64,000 nt of DNA from Anaeromassilibacillus senegalensis (lineage in GTDB: Bacteria; Bacillota; Clostridia; Oscillospirales; Acutalibacteraceae), in NCBI RefSeq assembly GCF_021531715.1, contig NZ_JAFBIT010000001.1, positions 496,001 to 560,000 of the forward strand, given 5' to 3'. Positions 17,079 to 24,997 of the stretch are shown here, piece after piece; the first letter of the stretch is position 1; every line of letters begins with the position of its first letter. The notes below the pieces were generated by a model. The model did not search any database and was not told the DNA's origin. It saw only the letters and a program-made list of their open reading frames with translations. The translations under genes and the position numbers were made by a program.

Positions 17079-18788
17079 TCAATCTTCGATGGCTGCCTTG
17101 CGGCTCAGAATTTTGCGGAAGATTTCCGGATCAAATTTCGGTTTTCTGCCGTAGGTGTACAGACCGTTCTGCTCCTGTTCCACGTCGGTGAGCTGCGTGT
17201 AGCAGAGGCCGAACATCTCGCGGTTGTCGAGCAGCGCGTCCGTGAGACGGCGGAAACGGTCGATAAACTCCTCGCCGGTCTTCGGGCCGTTGCCGTAACC
17301 CCAGCCGCTCTCGTCCTGACTCCATGCGATGCCGCCGTATTCGCTGACAAATGTAGCTTCGCCGCGATAGGTCTGGCGCTTCTCGTGATTGTCGAAGAGC
17401 TTGCCTTCGGTCATCAGCTTATCGTAGTGATCTTTAAAAATGTCCGGATCCTGCTCATAGTCGTGGACGCAGAAAATATCGGTTGCAACGTGGAAGTTGC
17501 CGCTTGTGTCGATGCAGGGACGGGTCGGGTCAAAGGCTTTTGTGACCTGATAGACGAGCGCCAGCGCATCGTCGAACTGTTTTCTGCCATCCTGATCCCA
17601 CGTCTCGTTGTAGGGGCACCAGCCGACGATAGCCGGATGGTTGAAATCGCGCTGCAGCTCCTCCACCCACTCAGGCAGGATGCCGTAAATCGAATCGGCA
17701 TAGGACGGGTCGAGGCCCCAGTTCGGGAATTCACCCCACACGATATAGCCGAGCCGGTCAGCGTGATACAGGAAGCGTTCCTCAAAGATCTTCTCATGCA
17801 GGCGCGCGCCGTTAAAGCCGACTGCCAGCGAGAGCTTGATGTCGTTCTCGAGCGCTTCGTCGGAGGGAGCCGTGTAAATACCGTCCGGGTAGAAGCCCTG
17901 ATCGAGCACGAGCCGCTGGAAAACGGACTTGCCGTTGATCAGGAACTTGTGTCCGTCGAGGCGCACCTCACGCAGGCCGAAATAGCTCTTGACCTTGTCA
18001 GCGCCGAAAGTAAACCGCACGTCATACAGATTGCCGCAGCCGACTTCCCAAAGGTGCTTTTCCTTGAGTGCCACGGTGAAATGCAGTGTGCCATCGGCAT
18101 TTTCGGCTGTATATTCGCCCATCTTTTCGTCGGCAAAGAAGATTTCGGCCTTGAAGTCGCCGGTGCCGCAGAGCGCAGCCTCCACCGTTACGCTGCCGTC
18201 CGCGATATTCGGATGATACTTGACGCGTTCAATGTGTTCTGTGGGCAGAAACTCCATCCAGACGGTCTGCCAGATGCCGGTTGTTCGCGTGTAGAAGCAG
18301 CCGAAGGATTTGAATTCGTGGCTCTGCTTGCCGGAGGGGATCAGACGGTCGCGCGTGTTGTCCTCAGCGTAGACCGTGATCTCGTTTGCGCCGGGGCGCA
18401 GAAGAGCCGTCACATCGAAGGCAAACGACACATAGCCGCCCTTGTGTTCGCCCGCGAGAACGCCGTTCACATACGCCTTGCAGTGGTAATCGACCGCGCC
18501 GAAATGCAGAATGACCCTGCCGCTGAGCTGCGCTTCGGTCAAGCTGACCGTGCGCTTGTACCAGACGCCGTACATGAAATCCTTGTGCCCGATACCGGAA
18601 AGCTCGCTCTCCGGGCAAAACGGGACGAGGATCTTGTCCGCCAGCGCCGCGCCCTCCTGATAGAGCCCGCGCGCTTCGCCGCTGCGCCCATTGTCCATTT
18701 CAAATGCCCATTCGCCGTTTAGATTGAGCCAGTTCTCACGCTCAAACTGCGGACGGGGATACTCTTTTCTCGGAATTTGCACCATCAT
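17079..18788 (-). CDS. Glycoside hydrolase family 2 (beta-galactosidase/glucuronidase-like)
   Basis: A 569-residue cytoplasmic retaining glycosidase with no signal peptide. Domains in order: sugar-binding jelly roll (about 10-180, LNLNGEWAFEMDNG and HFGAVDYHCKAYVNG), immunoglobulin-like domain, and TIM barrel. Catalytic residues are visible as the acid/base Glu395 in CPYNETWDQ and the nucleophile Glu483 in VSEYGG. The protein is short for classical LacZ and lacks the C-terminal domains; specificity cannot be assigned. ATG 18788 has AAAGGA upstream. It is divergent from an AraC regulator that probably controls it. Confidence 0.9.
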   Translation of the reverse strand: MMVQIPRKEYPRPQFERENWLNLNGEWAFEMDNGRSGEARGLYQEGAALADKILVPFCPESELSGIGHKDFMYGVWYKRTVSLTEAQLSGRVILHFGAVDYHCKAYVNGVLAGEHKGGYVSFAFDVTALLRPGANEITVYAEDNTRDRLIPSGKQSHEFKSFGCFYTRTTGIWQTVWMEFLPTEHIERVKYHPNIADGSVTVEAALCGTGDFKAEIFFADEKMGEYTAENADGTLHFTVALKEKHLWEVGCGNLYDVRFTFGADKVKSYFGLREVRLDGHKFLINGKSVFQRLVLDQGFYPDGIYTAPSDEALENDIKLSLAVGFNGARLHEKIFEERFLYHADRLGYIVWGEFPNWGLDPSYADSIYGILPEWVEELQRDFNHPAIVGWCPYNETWDQDGRKQFDDALALVYQVTKAFDPTRPCIDTSGNFHVATDIFCVHDYEQDPDIFKDHYDKLMTEGKLFDNHEKRQTYRGEATFVSEYGGIAWSQDESGWGYGNGPKTGEEFIDRFRRLTDALLDNREMFGLCYTQLTDVEQEQNGLYTYGRKPKFDPEIFRKILSRKAAIED

Positions 18789-18858
18789 TATCACGTTCCT
18801 TTCGCTTCCATTTTAGTGGACAGCGCCAAAATATTAAATAGCTTTTTGTGCTTTAAAA

Positions 18859-18887
18859 TTGACTTATTCTACTGCGCGCGGTATAAT
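18859..18887 (+). promoter_or_regulatory. Promoter of the AraC-family gene
   Basis: TTGACT (18859-18864), 17-base spacer, perfect TATAAT (18882-18887). Confidence 0.85.
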
Positions 18888-18920
18888 CGGGGCAAAGCGA
18901 AGTACAGGGGGAACGACAAA

Positions 18921-19697
18921 ATGGAAATCATTGCGATCCGACACGACTGGCCGGAAAAGGCGGGTTTTGTAATCTCGCGCCCGCACGGGCGGGAGGACTA
19001 CACCTTTCTGCACTTTATGCGGAGCATGGAGATTTCGGTCGGCGGAAAAACCGTCACGGCCAGGCCCGGTGCGTGCATCTTTTATGCGCCCGGCACGCCG
19101 CAGTGGTTCAGAAGTGAAAGCGGCATCATTCATAACTGGGTGCACCTCGGCGCGTCTGTAAAAGAGACGCTCGCGCGCTACGGCATTCCCGAGGACGAGC
19201 TGCTCTATCCGCGCGCTACCTCGTTTATTTCCGATATTTTCCGTCTGGCTGAGGCGGCGTATTTTTCGGAGGATCCCTTTAAGGATGAAATCCTCGAGGC
19301 ATACATGACGGAATTCCTCATCCGGTTTTCTCACGCCATCCGTGAGGAGCCGCATCTGCCGTCTGTGGGCCGGCAGGAGCGCGAAAAAATGCAGGCCCTG
19401 CGCCAGACGATCCTCACAAGCCCTGAGAATAAGTGGACCGTGCCGGAGATGGCAGCGCTCGCGTCGCTGAGTCCGTCACGTTTTCATGCGGTGTACAAGG
19501 CTGTGTTCGGCACCTCGCCGATGCGGGATGTCATCGAGGCGCGCATCCGCTATGCACAGTCTCTGCTGCTTTCAGACGGCGCGCCGCTCGTGGATATCGC
19601 CGAAACGCTCGGCTATGCCGATCAGTACCACTTTATTCGCCAATTTAAAGCCGTAACCGGCGAAACGCCCGGTGCATACCGGCAGGCAAGGCGGTGA
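18921..19697 (+). CDS. AraC family transcriptional regulator
   Basis: A 258-residue regulator with an N-terminal cupin-type sensing domain (about 1-130; GACIFYAPGTPQWF) and two C-terminal AraC helix-turn-helix motifs (about 165-258; WTVPEMAALASLSPSRFHAV and PLVDIAETLGYADQYHFIRQ). It is transcribed divergently from the GH2 glycosidase across a 132-base gap, so it probably activates that gene in response to a sugar. ATG 18921 follows GGGGGAA; the longer open frame from 18777 overlaps the GH2 start and is not supported. Confidence 0.92.
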   Translation: MEIIAIRHDWPEKAGFVISRPHGREDYTFLHFMRSMEISVGGKTVTARPGACIFYAPGTPQWFRSESGIIHNWVHLGASVKETLARYGIPEDELLYPRATSFISDIFRLAEAAYFSEDPFKDEILEAYMTEFLIRFSHAIREEPHLPSVGRQEREKMQALRQTILTSPENKWTVPEMAALASLSPSRFHAVYKAVFGTSPMRDVIEARIRYAQSLLLSDGAPLVDIAETLGYADQYHFIRQFKAVTGETPGAYRQARR

Positions 19698-19706
19698 ACG
19701 GCTTTT

Positions 19707-19889
19707 TTACAGCTCGCACAGATTTGTACGAACCCAGTCCCGGCAGCGTTGTGTCCACTGATAAGTTGCCCGTGTCTGCGCTTCTGTCGGGAAAACGCTA
19801 TTTGCGCACATCGGCCGGTACACGCGGTCTCCCTGGCGCGCGACGCCCTGCGTAATCCGCCCGCCGGTCAGCAGAATTTCTTGTTCCAT
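19707..19889 (-). pseudogene. Internally deleted remnant of an aminoglycoside-phosphotransferase-like protein
   Basis: Sixty codons. The first half, MEQEILLTGGRITQGVARQG then DRVYRP and NSVF, looks like the opening of the APH/choline-kinase-like phosphotransferase family. The second half, TRATYQWTQRCRDWVRTNL, looks like the end of such a protein. The whole catalytic centre (HxDxxxxN and the Asp metal ligand) is missing, so it appears to be an in-frame deletion of about 200 codons. It keeps a good ribosome binding site (GGAGAGGAAA) and a promoter-like sequence, so a 60-residue peptide may be made. The family assignment rests on motif memory. Confidence 0.5.
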
Positions 19890-19921
19890 ATCGTCTTTTC
19901 CTCTCCAAAGATTTCAGAAAT

Positions 19922-19948
19922 ATTATAAAGGTGTTTTATTTGCATCAA
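19922..19948 (-). promoter_or_regulatory. Promoter-like sequence of the phosphotransferase remnant
   Basis: Minus-strand TTGATG (19943-19948) and perfect TATAAT (19922-19927) with a short 15-base spacer. Confidence 0.45.
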
Positions 19949-19951
19949 GGA

Positions 19952-20021
19952 TCGGTATTCGGGCCAATCATCGACCGTAGCTTGGGCCATGGATATCCGA
20001 GCCCAGTTTGCTGAATACCGA
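19952..20021. repeat. 9-bp inverted repeat flanking a 52-base segment
   Basis: TCGGTATTC (19952-19960) and GAATACCGA (20013-20021) are exact complements, with GGGC/GCCC able to continue pairing inside. The enclosed bases contain the palindrome GGATATCC. It lies between the tRNA-Arg terminator and the phosphotransferase remnant. Function unknown. Confidence 0.4.
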
Positions 20022-20036
20022 AGAAAGCATAAAAGA

Positions 20037-20069
20037 ACCCCCGCAGAAACACAGCGTTCCTGCGGGGGT
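20037..20069 (-). terminator. Terminator of tRNA-Arg
   Basis: A perfect 10-bp stem (20037-20046 with 20060-20069) just downstream of the tRNA on the minus strand, followed by TTCTTTT. Confidence 0.85.
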
Positions 20070-20073
20070 CTTT

Positions 20074-20150
20074 TGGCGCGCTTGACTGGACTCGAACCAG
20101 CGGCCTACAGAGTCGGAGTCTGTCGCTCTATCCAACTGGGCTACAAGCGC
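20074..20150 (-). tRNA. tRNA-Arg (anticodon CCG)
   Basis: A full cloverleaf on the minus strand: acceptor GCGCTTG/CAAGCGC, anticodon stem ACAGA/TCTGT with loop CTCCGAC (anticodon CCG, reads CGG), 5-base variable loop, T-arm GCTGG-TTCGAGT-CCAGT, discriminator G and an encoded CCA end. One C-A mismatch is present in the D-stem. Confidence 0.96.
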
Positions 20151-20160
20151 ATATGCTTTT

Positions 20161-20595
20161 TTATTCTTCGCTGCGACGATGCTCCTTGCGGCGGCTGAGG
20201 CGCAGATACTCGAAAATCTGCCGCCGCTCGGCGGGCTTTGCAGAACGGTAATAGGCGAGAAGCTGGCGCTCCTCAGCAGAGAGATCCTGCACGGCCTCGC
20301 TCAAATAGCGCTCCTTGCGCCGCACAGTCGTTTTGACGGGCTGGCGCGGATCGCCAAAAGCGAGAGGATCGGAACTGTCCGCATGAAAGCCGAGCAGATC
20401 GTCCAGTGAAACACTGTACAGGTCGGCAAGACGCATCAGGTCGAAAATAACCGGTACAGTCTTTCCTGTTTCGTAATAGGTGTATGTGGAGCGCTCAACG
20501 CCGAGAATATTCGCGATATGATTCTGCGAATATCCGTTTTCTTTGCGGAATTTCCTGAGCCGTGTGCCCAAAAGAAGCTTCGCATCCATATCCAT
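20161..20595 (-). CDS. XRE-family transcriptional regulator
   Basis: A 144-residue protein with an N-terminal Cro/C1-type helix-turn-helix (about 8-62; QNHIANILGVERSTYTYYE, then RLADLYSVSLDDLLG) and a basic C-terminal tail with a coiled-coil-like stretch (SAEERQLLAYYRSAKPAERR). The tail resembles that of regulators controlling growth or stationary-phase genes, but the targets are unknown. ATG 20595 follows GGGGCGGTGA; another ATG is two codons later. It is transcribed toward the tRNA-Arg gene. Confidence 0.88.
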   Translation of the reverse strand: MDMDAKLLLGTRLRKFRKENGYSQNHIANILGVERSTYTYYETGKTVPVIFDLMRLADLYSVSLDDLLGFHADSSDPLAFGDPRQPVKTTVRRKERYLSEAVQDLSAEERQLLAYYRSAKPAERRQIFEYLRLSRRKEHRRSEE

Positions 20596-20836
20596 CGATG
20601 ATTCACCGCCCCGCTGCCATACTGCCTGTCCGTATGTACAACGCTGCGTGAAAACAATTCCCACAGCGCTTGAACATTATAGTATGGAGCTGAGCGCACT
20701 GCACGGAACTGTGAAAACGGCTCACGACTTCGGCGCCCCGACCAGAGCATGAACATCGACGCGATCTCACAAAATAGAGTGTACCAGAATGCTTGCGCAG
20801 ATTCTGTCGAAATCCGTTGTCGAAATCCTTCACCTG

Positions 20837-20866
20837 CAAAAAGGGCGCTGCATCCGGTGCAGCGCC
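20837..20866 (-). terminator. Terminator of the DUF4364 gene
   Basis: On the minus strand GGCGCTGCA pairs with TGCAGCGCC (20844-20866), followed by CTTTTTG. Confidence 0.9.
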
Positions 20867-20883
20867 TCGGTTTTGTCAGAAGC

Positions 20884-21459
20884 TTATCGGCCGAGAATAT
20901 TCTTTGTCAGCTCGTCGTCGCCGGTCAGTGCTGCGAGCAGAAGACTGTAAATGCGCTGCGGATCACGGTGAAAGTTTTTCTTGACAACGCGTGCCTGATA
21001 CAGATCGGGCACGTAAACGGTCAGATTCATCAGCTCCATATCGCCGCCGGAAATGTGGCAGGAGACATTGTAGCCGTTGTCGGTGCGCGTCGTTGTCACG
21101 GCGTTTTCACGTTCGATCTTTGCAGAAGCCAGCATGGACATCGCAGCAGCAATTGCTTTGTCGCGTACGGATAGCGGGAGAAGGACGTCCAGATTGTCCG
21201 CGACGCTCTTGCCCTGCGGCTCCAGCACATAGGTGCCGTCTTCCTCGCGGCGGATATTGCCGAGGGAAACAAGAGCGGAAAGCGCATCGTTCACCTCGAA
21301 ATAATTGGCAAGCGCCTTCTCCTGCATCACGCGGATGATGTCCTCGCCGGAAAGCGGGGCATCCACGCTTTTGAGCAGATAACAGACCAGAATGCGGATG
21401 TCGCTTTTGGAGCGCAGGCCGCCCGGCGCAACGCCGCCCGTAAACGCGTCAAATTCCAT
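20884..21459 (-). CDS. DUF4364 family protein
   Basis: A 191-residue soluble protein. The N-terminal half looks like a winged helix (SKSDIRILVCYLLKSVDAPL, VNDALSALVSLGNIRREEDG) and the C-terminal half is a beta-rich domain (CHISGGDMELMNLTVYVPD). This matches the clostridial DUF4364 family, which is thought to be DNA-binding but has no defined function. It lies 24 bases downstream of the MATE exporter gene in the same direction, so the two are probably co-transcribed. Confidence 0.85.
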   Translation of the reverse strand: MEFDAFTGGVAPGGLRSKSDIRILVCYLLKSVDAPLSGEDIIRVMQEKALANYFEVNDALSALVSLGNIRREEDGTYVLEPQGKSVADNLDVLLPLSVRDKAIAAAMSMLASAKIERENAVTTTRTDNGYNVSCHISGGDMELMNLTVYVPDLYQARVVKKNFHRDPQRIYSLLLAALTGDDELTKNILGR

Positions 21460-21483
21460 AATACAGCAACTCCTCTCAAAAAC

Positions 21484-22809
21484 TCAAATATAGCTGATCG
21501 ATTTCCATTTGCCGCGCGCAAAACGCACGACAAAGAATATGGCACGGCAGAGCCAGTCGATGCACATGGCAACCCAGATGCCGATAACGCCCATATCAAA
21601 GTATACGGCAAGAATATAGCTGAATGCAATACGGAAAATCCACATGGAGAACAGAGAGACGAGCATAGTGAACCGCACGTCGTTTGCCGCGCGCAGCGCG
21701 TTCGGCAGTGTGAAGGCAAAGGGCCAGATCACGATGCAGCAGACGCCGTGCACAATGAATACGTCGAGCGTCAGCTCAGCCGTCTCGGGAGAGAGCGCAT
21801 AGAAGGAGAGAATGTTCCGGCTGAACAGCAGCATGAATGCGGTCATCACCCAGGTCGCAACGAAAGCGAGCAGCATCAGCTTTTTGGTGTATTTTTTGAC
21901 GCCGTCATAGTCCTTCGCACCGACGCATTGGCCGACGACCGTGATCATGGCCATGCCGATCGCCTGGCCGGGGATGATCTGGATCGAAGCCAGATTGCCC
22001 GCCACGGCGTTCGCAGTGATGGAAACGGTTCCGAAACCGGCGACAATACTGGCAACGAGAATTTTGCCGATCTGGAAAATACTGTTTTCCAAACCGTTCG
22101 GCACGCCGATCTGCAGAATGCTCTTAATCATGGACCACTTGATCTCAAACTTATGGAGCGCATCGTAATAGATGGTCCGGTTGCGGTTGAGCAGCAGCAC
22201 CGTGACGGCGGCCGCGCCGACAATGCGGGAGATCAGCGAAGCGGTTGCCGCGCCCGCGACGCCCAGGGAGAATACGAAAATCAGCAGCGCGTTTCCGCCC
22301 ACATTCAGGACGTTCATCAGGATGGAGATATACATGGAGGTTTTGGAATCGCCCATCGCGCGGAACAGCGCCGCGCCGGCATTGTAAACACCGAGGAACG
22401 GATAGGAAACAGCGGAGAGCAGAAAATAGATCTGTGCATTCGCCATGACATCCGGCTCGATCGCGCCGAAGATCATGCGCAGTGCGAGGTTGCGGAAAAC
22501 AATCGCAAGCGCGCCGAGCAAGGTGGAGAGCGCAAGAATGGCATAAAAAAGCTGTTTTGCCGCAAGGCAGGCGTTGTACCGCTCGCCGCGGCCGATGTAC
22601 TGAGACGCAATGACCGCGCCGCCTGTTGCCAGAGAGGTGAAGATCATGATCAGCAGGAAGTTGATGGAGTCAACCAGCGAGATACCGGAAACCGCCGCCT
22701 CACCGCAGGAGGAAACCATCACCGTATCCGCAATGCCGATTGTTACCGCAAGCATCTGCTCGATGATCAGCGGAACAATCAGATTTCGTAGACTTTTGTT
22801 GGAAAACAC
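21484..22809 (-). CDS. MATE family efflux transporter
   Basis: A 441-residue integral membrane protein with about 12 hydrophobic segments in two homologous halves. It begins with the typical NLIVPLIIEQMLAVTIGIAD and SINFLLIMIFTSLATGGAVI, and the second half has IPGQAIGMAMITVVGQCVGA. MATE exporters expel drugs or metabolites using Na+ or H+ gradients; the substrate here is unknown. The start is GTG 22809 with only a weak upstream GGGGCG. It is the first gene of a pair with the DUF4364 gene. Confidence 0.93.
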   Translation of the reverse strand: MFSNKSLRNLIVPLIIEQMLAVTIGIADTVMVSSCGEAAVSGISLVDSINFLLIMIFTSLATGGAVIASQYIGRGERYNACLAAKQLFYAILALSTLLGALAIVFRNLALRMIFGAIEPDVMANAQIYFLLSAVSYPFLGVYNAGAALFRAMGDSKTSMYISILMNVLNVGGNALLIFVFSLGVAGAATASLISRIVGAAAVTVLLLNRNRTIYYDALHKFEIKWSMIKSILQIGVPNGLENSIFQIGKILVASIVAGFGTVSITANAVAGNLASIQIIPGQAIGMAMITVVGQCVGAKDYDGVKKYTKKLMLLAFVATWVMTAFMLLFSRNILSFYALSPETAELTLDVFIVHGVCCIVIWPFAFTLPNALRAANDVRFTMLVSLFSMWIFRIAFSYILAVYFDMGVIGIWVAMCIDWLCRAIFFVVRFARGKWKSISYI

Positions 22810-22841
22810 GTTTTCGCCCCGTTTCTATTATTACAAAAGAA

Positions 22842-22870
22842 ATTTTACTATTTTTTAACCGGCTTTGCAA
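22842..22870 (-). promoter_or_regulatory. Promoter of the MATE-DUF4364 operon
   Basis: Minus-strand TTGCAA (22865-22870), 17-base spacer, TAAAAT (22842-22847). Confidence 0.7.
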
Positions 22871-22918
22871 CTGTTTTTTTCAGAGCCCGAAGTGAACAAA
22901 ATTTTTTTCGAAAGTGCA

Positions 22919-22947
22919 TTGCGAAACGCGAAATTTCATGGTAATAT
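22919..22947 (+). promoter_or_regulatory. Candidate promoter of the decarboxylase operon
   Basis: TTGCGA (22919-22924), 17-base spacer, TAATAT (22942-22947) with an upstream TGG extended -10. It leaves a leader of about 95 bases. Confidence 0.6.
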
Positions 22948-23049
22948 ATAAGCAATTCTGATAAAATGCGGGAATGTGGTGTTTTTTCGGAATTTGAACA
23001 CATTTTCAATTTTCATTCTTATACCATTCTGGCGAAAGGGGGTAAAATC

Positions 23050-23337
23050 ATGGGAGAGATCAGCACCCTGCAGGTCGTTCTGATGGGGCTTATCACAGTC
23101 TTCGTCGTCCTGATCTGTTTGATCGTCATCATCAAGCTGCTGGGTATGATCGTGGCTAAAGTCACGCCGACCAAAGCGGCAGCACCGGCTGTCGCCGCAG
23201 CACCTGCGGCTGCACCCGCTCCGGCTGCACCGTCAGCGAATAAGCAGCAGATCGTCGCTGCGATCGCGGTTGCGATTGCGGAAGAGATGGGGACAGATGT
23301 TTCGCACATCCGCATCCATTCGATCAAGAGAGTCTGA
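23050..23337 (+). CDS. oadG: Na+-translocating decarboxylase, OadG-type small membrane subunit
   Basis: A 95-residue protein: one N-terminal transmembrane helix (about 10-33, ITVFVVLICLIVIIKLLGMI), an Ala-Pro-rich flexible linker (about 40-66), and a short C-terminal segment (QIVAAIAVAIAEEMGTDVSH). This is the layout of the gamma/delta anchoring subunits of oxaloacetate, methylmalonyl-CoA and glutaconyl-CoA decarboxylases. ATG 23050 follows AAAGGGGGT. First gene of a four-gene operon. Confidence 0.88.
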   Translation: MGEISTLQVVLMGLITVFVVLICLIVIIKLLGMIVAKVTPTKAAAPAVAAAPAAAPAPAAPSANKQQIVAAIAVAIAEEMGTDVSHIRIHSIKRV

Positions 23338-23376
23338 GCCAAACAACGAAATTTATTTAATGAGAGGTAAGCTTCA

Positions 23377-23730
23377 ATGAAAAAGTATAATGTCAATGTC
23401 AACGGCACAGCCTATGAAGTCACGGTAGAAGAAATCAAGGGCGGCGCAGCTCCGGCTCCTGCGGCAGCACCCGCTCCGGCAGCAGCTCCGGCTCCCGCAG
23501 CGGCACCGGCAGGCGCAGGTGAGTCCGTCACCAGCCCTATGCCCGGCAACATCCTCGCGGTGAACGTCAATGTCGGCGATACCGTCAGCGAGGGCCAGGT
23601 TCTCATGATCCTCGAGGCTATGAAGATGGAAAACGAGATCATGGCGCCGAAGGCCGGCAAGGTTGTCAGCGTTGCGGTTCAGAAGGGCGCGACGGTTGAA
23701 ACCGGTACACTCCTCTGCGTCATCGGCTAA
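23377..23730 (+). CDS. Biotin carboxyl carrier subunit of the decarboxylase
   Basis: A 117-residue biotin carrier. Residues 1-24 form a short beta segment (MKKYNVNVNGTAYEVTVEEI), followed by an Ala-Pro linker (25-48) and a biotinyl domain with the acceptor lysine in EAMKMEN. The swinging biotin moves CO2 from the carboxyltransferase (alpha) to the membrane decarboxylase (beta). It is a separate protein, consistent with the alpha subunit here having no biotinyl domain. A GAGGT site precedes ATG 23377. Confidence 0.95.
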   Translation: MKKYNVNVNGTAYEVTVEEIKGGAAPAPAAAPAPAAAPAPAAAPAGAGESVTSPMPGNILAVNVNVGDTVSEGQVLMILEAMKMENEIMAPKAGKVVSVAVQKGATVETGTLLCVIG

Positions 23731-23774
23731 TTTCTGAAGCGCAGCCCAAATACCATAAAGGAGTGTAAATTTTC

Positions 23775-24971
23775 ATGGATGCTATTCTTAACTTTCTGAA
23801 GAGCACAGGCTTCTCCATGATCGCAGACGACCCGCGTTGTCTGATTATGATCCTGATTTCCTGCGTTCTTCTGTATCTTGCCATCGTCAAGAAGTTCGAG
23901 CCGCTGCTCCTTCTGCCGATCGCATTCGGTATGCTTCTGACGAACCTCCCCGGCGCCGGCATCTATCATGCCGCGCTGTTTGAGGGCGGTCATGTACACT
24001 GGGAGATGTTCTCGAGCGGTGTGCCGCTTGCAAACGGCGGTACCGAGGCTGTCGGCCTGATCGACATCCTCTACCTCGGCGTCAAGCTCGGCGTCTATCC
24101 GTCGCTGATCTTCCTCGGCGTTGGCTGCGGCACCGATTTCGGTCCGCTGATCGCAAACCCGAAGACCCTGCTGCTCGGCGCGGCCGCACAGCTCGGCATT
24201 TTTGTTACCTACATCGGAGCAACACTGCTTGGCTTCACACCGGCTGAGGCCGGCGCAATCGGCATCATCGGCGGTGCGGACGGCCCGACGGCTATCTTCG
24301 TCACCTCGAAGCTCGCGCCGCATCTGCTTGGCCCGATCGCCGTCGCCGCGTATTCCTACATGGCGCTCGTCCCGGTTATCCAGCCGCCGATCATGAAGGC
24401 GCTCACCACGAAGAAGGAGCGCATGATCCAGATGAAGCAGCTCCGTGAAGTCTCGAAGACCGAGAAGATCCTTTTCCCGATCGTTGTCACCATCTTCGTT
24501 TCCCTGATGTTGCCGTCTGCGGCTCCGCTCGTCGGCTGCCTGATGCTCGGCAACCTCTTCCGCGAGTGCGGCGTTGTGGAGCGTCTGAATAAGACCGCGC
24601 AGAACGAGCTGATGAACATCGTCACGATCTTCCTCGGCATCTCTGTCGGCGCTACGGCTACGGCCGCGAACTTCCTGAACTTCCAGACGCTGTCGATTCT
24701 GGCGCTGGGCATCATCGCCTTTGGCTTTGGCTCTGCAGGCGGCGTGCTGCTCGCAAAGTTCATGAACCTGTTCCTCAAGGAAAAGATCAATCCGCTGATC
24801 GGCTCTGCCGGCGTTTCCGCTGTTCCGATGGCGGCGCGCGTATCGCAGGTTGTCGGACAGAAGGAAAATCCGCGCAACTTCCTGCTTATGCACGCGATGG
24901 GTCCGAACGTCGCGGGCGTCATCGGCTCCGCTGTTGCGGCCGGTGTGTTCCTTGCCCTGTTCGGCGCTTGA
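23775..24971 (+). CDS. oadB: Na+-translocating decarboxylase beta subunit (carboxybiotin decarboxylase)
   Basis: A 398-residue integral membrane protein with about 9-11 hydrophobic segments. Family signatures are [20 protein letters not shown] and [20 protein letters not shown] (the conserved Asp-bearing Na+ site), then NEKT-like and [16 protein letters not shown] segments toward the end. It couples decarboxylation of carboxybiotin to Na+ export and so builds a sodium gradient. The ATG is preceded by AAAGGAG. Confidence 0.97.
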   Translation: MDAILNFLKSTGFSMIADDPRCLIMILISCVLLYLAIVKKFEPLLLLPIAFGMLLTNLPGAGIYHAALFEGGHVHWEMFSSGVPLANGGTEAVGLIDILYLGVKLGVYPSLIFLGVGCGTDFGPLIANPKTLLLGAAAQLGIFVTYIGATLLGFTPAEAGAIGIIGGADGPTAIFVTSKLAPHLLGPIAVAAYSYMALVPVIQPPIMKALTTKKERMIQMKQLREVSKTEKILFPIVVTIFVSLMLPSAAPLVGCLMLGNLFRECGVVERLNKTAQNELMNIVTIFLGISVGATATAANFLNFQTLSILALGIIAFGFGSAGGVLLAKFMNLFLKEKINPLIGSAGVSAVPMAARVSQVVGQKENPRNFLLMHAMGPNVAGVIGSAVAAGVFLALFGA

Positions 24972-24997
24972 TTACGCTTTGAAAGGAAGGCTAGATT

